Positions 32,119 to 44,004 of a stretch of DNA of 64,000 nucleotides are shown here, one piece after another. The position numbers and the translations under genes are program-made. The stretch covers positions 310,001 through 374,000 of the forward strand of contig JAVTVY010017181.1 of the NCBI GenBank assembly GCA_036873755.1, read 5' to 3'. Each line of letters opens with the position of its first letter. The stretch's first letter is position 1. The notes beneath the pieces are model-generated. The model did no database searches, was not told where the DNA came from, and saw nothing but the letters and a program-made list of their open reading frames with translations. Source of the stretch: Hanleya hanleyi. Lineage: Eukaryota; Mollusca; Polyplacophora; Lepidopleurida; Hanleyidae.

Positions 32119-33525
32119 ACAACTTCATAGATCTTTCTCAAATTTGGTACACAGGTTCCCCTTGGGGTCTAATTGTGCAAGATACCTTTTGTGGTCTGAT
32201 TCAAAAATCCAATATGGCCACCAGGCAGCCATCTTGGATTTCCCCATGGAACATTGTTATTGCGATTTCTCAGGAACTACTTCATGGATATTTCTCAAAT
32301 TTGGTACACAGTTTCCCCTTGGGGTCTAGTTGTGCAAGATACCATTTGTGGTCTGATTCAAAAATCCAATATGACCAACAGGTGGCCATCTTGGATTTCT
32401 CCATGAAACATTGTTATTGCGATTTCTCAGGAACTACTTCATGAATCTTTCTCAAATTTGGTACACAGGTTCTCCTTGGGGTCTAGTTGTGCAAGATACC
32501 TTTTGTGGTCTGATTCAGAAATCCAATATGGCCCCCAGGTGGCCATCTTGAATTTCCCGATGAAACATTGTTATCGCGATTTCTCAGAAACTAATGCATA
32601 GATCTTTCTCAAATTTGGTACACATGTTCCCCTTGGGGTATAGTTGTGCAAGATACCTTTTCTGCTCTGATTTGAACTTCCAATATGGCCACCAGGCGAC
32701 CATCTTGGATTTCCCCATGAAACTTTGTTATCGCGATTTCTCAGGAACTACTGCATTGATCTTTCTCAAATTTGATACACAGGATCCCCTTGGGGCCTAG
32801 TTGTGCAAGATACCTTTTGTGGTCTGGTTCAAAAATCCAATAGGGCCACCAGGTGGCCATCTTGGATTTCCAGATGAAACATTGTTATCGTGATTTATCA
32901 GGAACTATTCTATGAATCTTTCTCAAATTTGGTACACAGGTTCTCCTTGGGGTCTAGTTGTACAAGATATCATTTGTGGTCTAGCCAACAGGCGGCCATC
33001 TTGGATTTCTCCATGAAACATTGTTATTGCGATTTCTCAGGAACAACTTCATAGATCTTTCTCAAATTTGGTTCACAGGTTCCCCTTGGGGTCTAGTTGT
33101 GCAAGATACCTTTTCTGCTCTGATTCAAAAATCTAATATGGCCACCAGGCCGCCATCTTGGATTTCCCTATGAAACTTTGTTATCGTGATTTCTCAGGAA
33201 GTATTGCATGGATCTTTCTCAAATTTGGTACCCAGGTTCCCCTTGGGGTCTAGTTGTGCAAGATACCTTTTGTTATTTGATTCGAAAATCCAATATGGCC
33301 ACCAGGTAGCCATCTTGGATTTCCTCATGAAGCTTTATTATCGCGATTTCTCAAGAACTACTGCATTGATCTTTCTCAAATTTGATACACAGGTTCCCCT
33401 TGGGGTCAAGTTGTGCAAGATAACTTTTCTGGTCCAATTTGAAAATCCAATATGGCCTCCAGGTGGCCATCTTGAATTTCCCCATGAAATTTTGTTATCG
33501 TGAATTCTCAGGAAACGCAGCAAGG
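32119..33525 (+). repeat. ~155 bp satellite array
   Basis: Around nine degenerate monomers with landmarks GGTACACAGGTTCCCCTTGG, TTGTGCAAGATACCTTTTG, AATATGGCCACCAGG and GCCATCTTGGATTTCC, spaced about 155 bp. The first monomer is split by the LTR element. Short frames here merely repeat monomer translations. Confidence 0.9.
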
Positions 33526-34822
33526 AAGCAATCAGAGATTGCTCAATTGTATGCCCCCCCTTCCGCTTTAATCCGACACTGCTCCACCATTGTTCTGTTT
33601 TGTATTGGTCTGTGGAGGCCTAATTTGGCTAATTATAAAAATTCTGTTTCAGTCACTTTTTTCGGCATGCCTCGCATAATACATGTACATATTCCACCCG
33701 GGACTTTCGCCAAATTCAAAATGTGACCTGGTTATGAGACCTACATTCCTTGGGAGTATATTGTGGTGAAATTATGAAGCGATCGTGAACTTTGAATTTT
33801 GCATCCAATTCACTCTTTTTGGGGCAATTTCATACTTCAGGACCTATGTGATCTACTTTGGAATGTGCTTTGGACAAATAAATATATCCCATTCATTTAG
33901 GTTTGATGAACAAGAGGCCATAACTCTTGAAAATATAACCGAAAGCAGAGAAACTTCACGCTGCACAACTATTGGGTACTGACCACATATCATGCAAATT
34001 CCATAATTGTCCATACAATATTAACCGAGATCCAGCCTGGACAAGTCCCAATTCACAAAGATTTCAAGAACAAAAGGGCCATAACTCTTGAAATATACGC
34101 GAAACGCGGAGAAACTTCACACTGCACAACTACAGGGCACTCACCACATATCCTGCAAATTCCATACTTGTCCATACAATATTAACCGAGATCCAGCCTG
34201 GACAAGTCCCAATTCACAAAGACTTGATGAACAAAGGGCCATAACTCTTGAAAATATATGCGAAACGTGAAGAAACTTCACGCTGCACAACTACAGGGCA
34301 CTGACCACATACCCTGCAAATTTCATAATTGTCCATACAAATATTAACCAAGATCCAGCCCGGACAAGTCCCAATTCACAGAGATTTCAGGAACAAAGGG
34401 CCATAACTCTTGAAAATATAGGCGGAACGGGGAGAAACTTTACGCTGCACAACTGTGGGGCACTGACCACATGTCATGCAAATTTCATACTTGTTCATAC
34501 AATATTAACCAAGATCCAGCCCGGACAAGTCCCATTCACAGAGATTTCAGAAAAAGGGCCATAACTCTTGAAAATGATACCGGAACTCGGAAAAACCTCT
34601 ACGCTGCACAACTATGAGCCACTGGCCACATTCCATGCAAGTTTCAATCCTGTCCATCAATTATTAACCGAGATATCGCGCGGACAAGAAATTCGGACGG
34701 ACAGACGGACGGACGGACGGACAGACAGACGGACAGACAGACGCCTGGACGGACAGATGGACAGACGGACGGACAAAGCGATCGCTATATGCCCCCCCTC
34801 TAGTTAGAGGGGGGGCATAATT
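33526..34822 (+). repeat. ~160 bp tandem array with GACGGACA microsatellite
   Basis: Begins with an AAGCAATCAGAGATTGCTCA palindrome also found at ~47,768. Five units carry GCCATAACTCTTGAAAATAT near 33,917, 34,079, 34,241, 34,400 and 34,558, spaced ~160 bp. It ends in a GGACGGAC/GACAGACA microsatellite (34,692-34,775) and a GCCCCCCCTCTAGTTAGAGG hairpin (34,793-34,818). Confidence 0.85.
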
Positions 34823-35080
34823 ACTGCATGGATCTTTGTCACAGATTCCCCTTGTGGTCCAGTTGTATGCAAGATACATTTTTTGATTCATTTCGAAAAT
34901 CCAATGAGGCCGCATCTTAAATTATTCCCCATGAAACTTTATCATGAAATCTGAGAAAATTGCTGCATGGATCAAGTAGTGTTCGGGGGGCAGGGGGGGG
35001 GGGACAACACAAACTAGAAACTCATCTATTGCAGTTCTTCAGTAAAAATTTGTCACAGCTACTTTCTCCAGTTACAGCCA
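34823..35080 (+). repeat. Residual satellite sequence and G-run
   Basis: A degenerate monomer of the ~155 bp satellite, then a G-rich stretch at ~34,987-35,011. The LINE resumes after it. Confidence 0.6.
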
Positions 35081-36395
35081 GATGAGCTACAGTGCCGTGG
35101 CACTATCTTTACACAAACTTAAGGGTTATGGTCTCGATGGACCTCTGCTACAATTTTGTTCGTCTTATCTGTCCAACAGAGAACAATGTGTTGTTTTATC
35201 CAGTTTTAATTCCTGTTTTCGCCCTGTAAAGTCTGGAGTCCCCCAAGGCTCAATTCTTGGACCGCTGATGTTTGTTTTATTTGTCAATGATCTTCCAAAT
35301 GCATTAGCACACTCTTGTATATCCATGTACGCAGATGATTCCAAATTTCTTAAAGAGATCTCCACACTGCATGACTGTCTTTTACTTGAGAGAGATGTGT
35401 GTAATGTTGCGATATGGTGCCTCAACTGGAAACTCGCGTTAAATATATTGAAATGCTATTGTATCACTTTTACCACAAAGAAAAATGTTATTGTACACAC
35501 TTATGTTTTAAATGACCTTGTTTTAGAAAGAGTAAGTCAGATAAAGGATCTAGGTGTTCTTTTATCATCTAATCTTAACTTTGGTAGTCATCTTGAAAAC
35601 GTATGTTCCAAAGCATTTCGCATGGTTGGTTTTATCAAGAGGACATGCAAATATTTTAAATCTGTTGATACTTTACGTTCTCTCTTTGTTTCTCTTGTGA
35701 GAAGCAACCTAGAATACTGTTCCTCTGTCTGGGCTCCCCACGCCGTTTGTCATATTGACCACCTGGAGCCGTTCAGAAGAGCTTTTTAAAATTCTTATAT
35801 TTTAAAGCTGGAAAGAGTCCCGAAAATGTTACCTATTTACAGATGTGTAGGGATTTTAATTTACAGACTCTTAGCCACCGTAGAATGATTTTAGATTTGT
35901 CACTTTTACATGGTATTGTCAATGTACGTTTTAACTGTTCTTATCTTCTTAGTCAGATTCCATTTTACGCTCCCTCAAGGAGACTTCGTAACTCTCAGCC
36001 ATTTTATAGAATCGATCTTAGAAAACACTCGTTTGTCCCTCGTGTTTTAAGATAATATAATTATGTTTGTAACCTGGTGGACGTTGATCTTTTCACCCCC
36101 AAGCAGAGTTTTAAACGGTGTATCAATAGTTACTTTTACAATATACAAAACTAATTTTATTCATTGACACTCACATTTATGTAAACTCGTATATTGTTTT
36201 ACGGTTGTTGTATATGTTTTTATTTATCTATGTTCTACAATGCTTCTTAAATTATGCAGTCTCACTTGTTAAATTATACGCACAGTATGTATCTTAAATA
36301 TCCACCCCATGCACCCTGTATATAGCGTTTTAATAACCTGTAATTGGATTTCGGTCCGTTGGTTATTTATTGAATAAATAAAAATAAATAAATGA
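35081..36395 (+). mobile_element. CR1/Jockey-like LINE, 3' half (split element)
   Basis: RT continues with LHKLKGYGLDGPLLQF, GVPQGSILGPLMFVLFVNDL and SMYADDSKF (catalytic YADD), the thumb and a WAPHAVCHIDHLE-type C-terminal region. The frame is lost near 35,789 and continues in another frame to 36,055. The 3' tail is AATAAATAAA-like (36,370-36,394). Together with 21,208-22,656 it forms one LINE split between the VCHRFLL and LHKLKGYG regions. Confidence 0.9.
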
Positions 36396-36810
36396 TGCCG
36401 ATCCAAAGCGTGCGATTGTTAGTACCGGAACTGGAGCAGAAAAAGATGCTGCGCTGTTGTACTTCGATTTCTGATATCATGTTTATCCGCTTAATTGTGA
36501 TTTTCTGTATATTTATCCCTCTAGATGCACCATAGATATGTCAGGTAGTCTAATCGACTAAAATAAATACAGTTCACCACTTATTAGTTGAATTTTGTCG
36601 AACTTTCACCTAAAACACGCGTGTACAGGTTGTGAGGAGCAGTAACTTTCACACTTTATTTTATTAAAAGACGAAACTATGGTTTATACGAGTACGATTC
36701 TTATGTGGATATATCTACCAACCTACCTAATGTTCCATGAAATACAGTTTATTATAAAATAGTAGTTTTCGACTTTATCCAGGAATCACAAAGCACGGTC
36801 AGGTAGACAG
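36396..36810. other. Intergenic
   Basis: No gene, repeat or motif recognised. Confidence 0.4.
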
Positions 36811-37275
36811 ATGACTCCGATTGGAGCCTTTTATACCTCCAAGAGCGAGCGGGTACCCCTAGAGGTGCACTATCGATTGTATGCCCCATACATTGGGCGC
36901 TCTTTGAATACTTCGGTGATAGGCGAGCTCCTCGACGAGCTGGGGAAGGATATTAATGTGCCCACGTGTATTCGTATTGGTGAAATATTTGTACAACCGT
37001 CCTTTAAACGTCCGGTTGAACTTTTGGACGTCGCCAGCCTTGGTTTCGTATTACGTGTGAAATAACAACACCTTCTGGGCTGTCATAAACTTTTGATAGG
37101 GTGTGTTGAGGAAGTCCGTGCCTTCGTTGGTTTAAAAATAAAAATTGCTTTCGGTATTGAAGATCTGCTTGAATGCAGTCACGAAATGTTCCCACTTTTT
37201 CGTTCGGGTGGGTTTACATGCTTCTCCCAGTTTCTCAATTTTGGCGATATATCGCATGCTGATAGAAAAGTACGA
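36811..37275 (-). pseudogene. Polinton integrase relic
   Basis: On the minus strand, segments such as TDFLNTPYQKFMTAQKVLLF, YETKAG and FKGRLYKYFTNTNTRGHI match the 12 kb Polinton's integrase, with a stop inside and frame changes. Only the middle of the catalytic core remains. It belongs to a second, older Polinton oriented opposite to the first; the matching accessory gene is at 38,331. Confidence 0.8.
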
Positions 37276-37675
37276 GCGTAGCATGCAAGATCTATGGCGT
37301 TACGTTTCGTAACTTGTGTCTAATTCCGCTCAACCCAGGGCTAGGGCCGTATGAACCCATGTATTTTAAGATCCTCACAGTGTTCATATGAAGTCCCAAT
37401 CAAAGCGTGACTGAGATACATCATACTCTAGATAACGACTTTGCAACGAAAATCATATGGATTAGGAATACTGATCGGCGATACCGATTTGATATTTATG
37501 GAACATGAGGATGTCTTTGACCGCTTCTCTCTTGCAGGAAACTAACCTAGATGTATGTATACTATTATTTACTCTTTTAATTTAATTATAATAATGTAAT
37601 TATATGAATTAGATCTTTGGATTATGGAGGCGGAAATTCTTTGATGGACGATGGCTGAATATTGAATAACGAAAA
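37276..37675. other. Intergenic within Polinton relic
   Basis: No feature recognised; AT-rich. Confidence 0.35.
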
Positions 37676-38337
37676 GTCCGTCCATTTTAATTAGTCGTCT
37701 ACTTTGGAGCTTGTCAGAAATCAATAGCTAACTCTGCATAAATTTTCTTTTTTGCAGCGTGTAGAACAAACTGAACTCTACAAAATCACTACGATTTCTC
37801 CATGATATCGATAATATATCACGCTTGAAATAACTTTGTAATTTTCTTCATATGAAACTTCAGTACAGTTGTTTCATGTACCGGGTCTCAATTACATAGG
37901 GAGACGTCATAATATATTCAGGTCTACTGTCACAAAGGTCATTGATGCCGTATATAGTAATAACAGACGGTCCGTGGAAGTGTCGCTTATATCCCATGCC
38001 CAGTGAAATTGACGAGTGATAAAACGCACACACCTCTATGACCGTACACGGCATTGTTGACCTTTGTGGTAGAAAACACGAATACATTATCATGATTATG
38101 ACGTCTCCCTGTGTGGTTGAGCCCAGGTACATGAAACAACTGTACTGAAGTTTTATATGGAGATAATTGCAAAGTTATTTCAAGCGTGGTATATTATCGA
38201 TATCACGGAATAAAGGTAGTCATTTTGTAGAGTTTAGTTTGTTCTACACAATGCAAAAACGAAAATGTATGCAGAGTTAGCTCCAAAGCTTGACAAGCTC
38301 CAAAGTAGACGACTAATTAAAATGGACAAACTATAGA
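37676..38337. mobile_element. Foldback MITE with ~235 bp terminal inverted repeats
   Basis: The left arm (37,676-~37,912) and right arm (~38,090-38,337) are diverged inverted copies ending in TCCATTTTAATTAGTCGTCT / AGACGACTAATTAAAATGGA. There is no coding capacity. It lies between two parts of the Polinton relic. A partial copy lies at ~52,325-52,475. Confidence 0.85.
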
Positions 38338-38700
38338 CGCTTGTGTTTCATGGTGATGAATGACGACGCATGTGGTATATAGATGAGGGTATCCGCATCA
38401 CGGGTCTCTTTATTGATTATTTCTTTGGGTTCCGCCTCTGCGCCGCTTAGAGCAAGAGCCCAGCCCAAAAGGATGGCTGACCGTTCGTCGTCTGTAAAAA
38501 GATGGTCCACAACATGCACCGCATTTTCAAAGGTCGTCCATAGATCGGGGTATAGTGTGAAGCCAGTGGTGGAGTCTGTAACGCCCAAGCATGCGACGAA
38601 CGGTCCACGATGTACGTACAGTGCATGATCGATGTGGATGAGGTTGCCGTCGAGTTCACCGCTCCACACCCGTTAAAGTTTGGAATTGCAAAGGAAAGGG
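38338..38700 (-). pseudogene. Relic of the Polinton accessory-protein family
   Basis: The minus-strand frame starting near 38,669 reads GELDGNLIHIDHALYVHRGP and GFTLYPDLWTTFENAV, clearly the family of the genes at 3,531 and 4,116. The N-terminus is out of frame or lost. The order relative to the integrase relic matches the first Polinton. Confidence 0.82.
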
Positions 38701-38977
38701 CGCGGTTCAGCCAGGACTCGATCGCAGCTTCAGTTCCAAGATGAAATATTACATCCCTAAGAAATACGCTTTCCGCAAATATATACATTACCATAACTAT
38801 GAAACTTACTTTTAGTTGTATAAAGACGAATTTGATAGGTTGTGTAAAAGTGTGTGCAGGAGGGATCAGTATTCTTGTCAGATTGATGTTATTGATACAC
38901 TCGCATGATTATCTTTGTCAGGATCGAATCCATTCAACTAAACATATATTTCCAAATGAATGTCTCGTTTATTTTAA

Positions 38978-39555
38978 CCCTATCTGGCCTGGGCTTTTTG
39001 GGACCTGTCCAGGCCTGGGGGGGGCCGAAATGGCCCCACCCTAATTATTTTTCTTACCCCTTGAGCTAGGGAGCTGAAACTTATTACACTATACCCTTGG
39101 GTCAAGCTCTACCAGAAAATGTAAAAAAATCCAAGACGACCGCTTTGATGACGTCACAGTGACGTCATTTTCAAAAACGGCATTTTTTGGTCGATTTTTC
39201 GATCAGATTTTCCCAATTTTTTATTTTTGCAATTTCTCCACAAAAACTGCTTGAAAAATTAGCAAATATTAATGTGATATGAAATAAAATAGTTTTTGCC
39301 CACTTTTCATCACGGAAAAGCAGAAATTTTGAAGAAATATGACAAAAACATCACTTTTCTGGTACCCCACGTGGCCGCCATCTTGAATTTACCCATGATC
39401 CTCTGTTCGGGGGGTTGTGCAAGTAGGCTCAAAATGACCCCAATAAGATAAACTATAAAGTCATGGAGTTTCAGCTCTCCTTTTTTTGCCGTTCCGGAGA
39501 TAGTGCAGAAAGTTTGGTAGGGGGGCCATAATGGCCCCCCCCAGGCCAGGTAGGG
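38978..39555. mobile_element. piggyBac-like MITE (TTAA-flanked)
   Basis: 578 bp flanked by TTAA at 38,974-38,977 and 39,556-39,559. The ends are inverted: CCCTATCTGGCCTGGG and CCCAGGCCAGGTAGGG, then a subterminal GGGGGGCC(G/A)AAATGGCCC-type inverted block. TTAA duplications and CCC-starting ends are the piggyBac hallmark. No transposase; non-autonomous. Confidence 0.85.
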
Positions 39556-39559
39556 TTAA

Positions 39560-41400
39560 TTGAATCATCCAGAGACAATAATATTAATATAAATATGCGA
39601 GGAATAACACCGATCTGAAAATAACCATTATTAGATGAAGGAACTATTGTTAAAAGATCTTCTCGGTTGGATGGGTTATCATTTTCAAAATATAAGTACT
39701 CTTCTCGTCTCTTCAGAGATGGCATAACATACTATCCTATCTTATGATCTATTCATCGTCTGACATGTCTTAACATGAGATCATATCCTCGTCCGTCTTA
39801 TTCTCCCTATTTCAATATAATATCTAAAACCCCACTCAAAAAGTCATCAACAGCGCCGTGATTCAACGGGCATTTGACCTCATCTGAAGGACTAAGTCAG
39901 GAGAGATAAAGAATAGCCTCGCCTTGAAACATCAGCTGACCCAAAACCCAACTGACCTTTGCATCTATCAGATCTCGTTTGTACCCCCACATCTCCTCAC
40001 AACACATACAATTACCGCATTCATCAGCTGTGGGGCCGGATTATTTGAATATATAGTTAATACAGATATCCATGTATAACAAACACTTCAGGCTGACATG
40101 TATATACTATTTATTCGCTTCGATAAATATGATATGCAAGAAGATCGATGCATGACCATATGTTGCATTCAACGATAATTTGTACACTGTTAACATGACA
40201 ATGTATAAAGAATGAGTATATTATTACACTGTACGTGATACGTAGATAATAAAAACATTTGTTTTGTTGATACTATCGGTATACCATAAAGTACCTCCTA
40301 TTGACATGCGAGTGGGATCCGCCCTTCCCACATTACTCCTTCGACAATGCCGGGTGAGCTCCGGTTCGTTCTCATGATCTCTCCCCTATATTTTTAAACT
40401 GTGGCGATTTTATTTTAACTAATGAAAACTGGTGTAAATATGACAATACGGATAATATGTTTCTAGTGTTCCAACAAAGAACCAATAAACTTACATTTAT
40501 GATAATTTTGGCAACATCAGATCGAAAATATTCCAGTTATCATCGATTAAAAATATTTTGTGGGTTGAAGAGACAGCAAAGCGCCCCAATTAACGAACCG
40601 GGGCTCATGTGGTCGGGGACGTCTCGGTGCACCGCCTGCTGTCATCGAGACAAGACGGCATTGTACAGACATTAACTTGAATTATAGTGGAAATGTTCCA
40701 TTGTATCCAATTTAATAACGATTTGGCATAACAATGAAGCGAACAGATACTATCGCTATGCCGTACCGAACATAGCCTAATTACAACGACGAGAATGAAT
40801 CTATCTTCCATCATTTCTTTTTCATTTGGTCTTTATTGTTCTTCCAACATGTTCAACACAAGCAATTCAACTTTGTTCGTACTATTCGATATCTATAAAT
40901 ATTCTATAAACGGGCTTTTATTGTCGATGTGTATTTCATATACTTTTCCAGATTTGTTCATCTGAAGTACTTCAAGTGCAAATTATCTAGAGCGATAATA
41001 AGTTTGCCTACAATGTTTTGGGGTGAGCGTTGGATTTCATGCACGGTTCAAAGACCAACATAACCTTTAATATTGCATCCTTCCATAAAGCTGATGTTCA
41101 GGATGATGATGTGGGAACCTAACCATTACGTTCTGGAAATTTTCGTCTCAACAATCTTGAAAAAGGAGCACGAGGGAAGTTTATTTCTTTTAATTTTCTA
41201 GGTCAATGGGCTTTCTGCTGAACTTTGAGTTGTACATTTTTTATCTAAATATGCAAGACTATGTACCACTGTTGTAAAATAACAGTGAAAAGTGCTCGTC
41301 CCCAAATTGCCAGCACTTTTTACTTCTTTACAGCGTCGTTGTGAATTGACAGTGGAAGTGCTAGTCCCTCAATTGCCAACACTTGGTTGTAAATTTACAA
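39560..41400. other. Intergenic, no recognised feature
   Basis: No convincing gene. A short near-duplication, AGTGCT(C/A)GTCCC(C/T)(A/C)AATTGCC, occurs at ~41,292 and ~41,358, just before the minisatellite. Confidence 0.4.
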
Positions 41401-41401
41401 T

Positions 41402-41762
41402 GTAGTTAATACAGTGTACTGCTTGCTATACCGCTCACAAGGTAGTTAATGCAGTGTACTGCTTGCTATACCGCTCACAAGGTAGTTAATACAGTGTACT
41501 GCTTGCTATACCGCTCACAAGGTAGTTAATACAGTGTACTGCTTGCTATATCGCTCACAAGGTAGTTAATGCAGTGTACTGCTTGCTATATCGCTCACAA
41601 GGTAGTTAAGACAGTGTACTGCTTGCTATACCGCTCACAAGGTAGTTAATGCAGTGTACTGCTTGCTATATTGCTCACAAGGTAGTTAATGCAGTGTACT
41701 GCTTGCTATATCGCTCACAAGGTAGTTAATACAGTGTACTGCTTGCTATATCGCTCACAAGG
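41402..41762. repeat. 40 bp minisatellite, nine copies
   Basis: Unit GGTAGTTAATACAGTGTACT followed by GCTTGCTATACCGCTCACAA. Nine head-to-tail copies vary at three or four positions only. Confidence 0.95.
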
Positions 41763-42289
41763 AAATACTCGATATGAATTAAATCGTTAACATATTGCAT
41801 GGTGTTTTTTTTAAGGTGACGAAACATTACACGTTTTATTATTATTTGTTTATTATTAAAAAAAAATCTCACACATAAATCATGACAAGAAATATAGCCA
41901 GATGGCAATATCAATTATCGAATCTTGGAAACATGAACCTGGTGTATCAATCCGTCATATTGTATTCGAAAATAAACGAAGATAAAAACATCCCATTTGT
42001 TTATCATTACGATCATCTACACGTGTGAAAATAATCTTAGGAAGCGACCATGTACATTTAAAAACACATTTTGGTGGCTACTCCACGTAAACTTCATGGA
42101 TAAACACGAATGGGATGAGTCCGCCAGTCAGATCAGCTACCATTTTGCAAGTCATGTGACGCCCTACTTTTTCGAAATTAGGCCCTTACTGTTCCACAAC
42201 GCTTCCTAAATATAGCGTAAGTTATTCATATGACTATTTTGTTCAAGGTCATGGTCTCCAAAGTATAAAATTGATAGCATTTCTAACAA
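41763..42289. other. Intergenic
   Basis: No gene supported. A segment near 42,130-42,240 resembles one near 58,690-58,785, so it is a dispersed repeat. Confidence 0.35.
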
Positions 42290-43500
42290 GAGCCAAAATT
42301 GGTTTCAATATACGCCCGCACGAGACCTTGACCTAATTTTCGGACGTGACCCATCAAATCACCTCAATATCAACTGACACGAAAAACAACGATTTTTAAT
42401 TTTATTTCCTGATTTTGGACAATGACCTTCAACCTCGACCTTGACCTAAATGTTGATACATGATACATCGACTCCCCTTAATGTACGTACAAACGATAAT
42501 GATTTTTACCAATTTGGAATCACAGTGACCTTGAGCTAAATTTTGTTATGTGACATATCCTATCTCCTAATGTATCTACGGACAAAAAGATGTGAATTTT
42601 ACTGATATCCTGCTTTTGGGATCACAGTGACCTTGACCTTTCACCTTGGTAAATTATGGATGTGATATATCGTCTCCAACTAATGTATCCTCACAAAAAT
42701 ATGCTGAATTTAATGATATCCTGTTTGGGTGCCGCAGTGACCTTGATCTTTGACCTCAATTTTGGTACATGACACATCGTCTCCCCTTAATGTATCTATG
42801 AACATGAAACATCGCGATTTTTAACAATTTCCTGCTTTTTCGGTCACAATGACCTTGATCTTTGACCTAAATTTTTGCTCAGAACAGATCGTCTCCCCTT
42901 AATGTATCCCTGGACACAAACAAATGTGACTTTTAACAATTTCCTGATTTTAGGGTCACAGAGACCTTGACCTAAATTTTGGTACGTGAAATATCGTCTT
43001 CCCCTAATGTATGCACTTAAACAAAAAATAAATGCGACTTTTAATTATTTCCTGCTTTTGAGGTCACAGTGATCTTGACCTTTTAACTTGACCTAAATTT
43101 TGGTACCCGACTCATCGTCTCCCCTTAATGTATCTACGGACAAAAAAGGCGATTTTTAACAATTCCTGAATTTGGGGTCACAGTGACCTTGACCTTTGGT
43201 CAGGACCTACGTTCTGGTGTGTGACACATCGTGTCCCCTAATGTCTATATTGACAAAAAAAAATATTTTTAATGATTTCCTGCTTTTGGAGTTACAGTGA
43301 CCTTTGACATTTGACCTTGACCCAAATTTTGGTATGCGACAAGTCTTTTCCCCCTAATGAATACCTCACAAAAAATAGCAATTTTTAATAATTTCCTGAA
43401 TTTAGTGCACGGTGACCTTTGACCTCTGGCCTCGATCTCCATTTTGGCATGTGACACATTGTCTTCCCCTAGGGCATCCACTCACCAAAAATTGGAACCT
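42290..43500. repeat. ~115 bp degenerate repeat array rich in AGGTCA half-sites
   Basis: About ten diverged units share CACAGTGACCTTGACCTTTG, CATCGTCTCCCCTTAATGTA and a TTTCCTGCTTTTGGGGTC end. Reverse-complement AGGTCA half-sites recur in every unit. Two units hold the palindromic core GGTCANNNTGACC (42,842-42,854; 43,176-43,188). A related block is at ~58,215-58,400. Confidence 0.85.
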
Positions 43501-43654
43501 TGGATAAAAAACTGTCAATGTTTTTTTTTGATTTTTAGGCAGTATCCGAACATAGATGCCTCCATTTCCCAACACAACGAAAAAATCCTCGCAGGGCAAG
43601 TGAATGAGTGTAGAAGCTTCTATGATGTCTTTAATACAAAATTTAGTTTGGAAA

Positions 43655-43733
43655 GTAATTACAACACATATAAGGGAAGTGGGAAGAGGTGCCGACATAC
43701 TGACAGAGCCACATGACTTCACAGTATATTAAA
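43655..43733 (-). repeat. Fragment of the ~505 bp repeat, reversed
   Basis: Reverse complement of the 87 bp start of the unit at 16,751 and 1,336. Confidence 0.85.
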
Positions 43734-43986
43734 CTAAGAGCCCAACAATATAAGACACTATAAAGAATACATCCTACCATTTCATTTCTACATACAGTCT
43801 TCATCGTAGATAACGATACTTCTAACCTTTGTGAGAAGGAACGTGAGACAAACGAACAAGTATTATGTGGTCAGAAAACTGACTAAAAAAAGTAGGCATG
43901 GGCGGGAACATCACTCCAAAAACAATCATTTTCACATTGAAACAAAACCAATGTACCTTTAGTGCTCTGTCGGTGTTAACTAAACA

Positions 43987-44004
43987 ATATATATATATAT
44001 ATAC
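43987..44004. repeat. (AT)n microsatellite
   Basis: A TA dinucleotide run of about nine repeats in otherwise unremarkable sequence. Confidence 0.9.

Noticed and set aside
32072..33726. Several 60-105 codon ORFs reading SFSNLV...FPLG repeatedly
   Set aside because: They translate the ~155 bp satellite; each monomer gives the same peptide.
34664..34915. ORF reading SVCPSVCPSVRPSVRP
   Set aside because: Translation of the GACGGACA microsatellite.
41402..41762. CRISPR array
   Set aside because: Uniform 40 bp head-to-tail repeats without unique spacers, in an animal genome.
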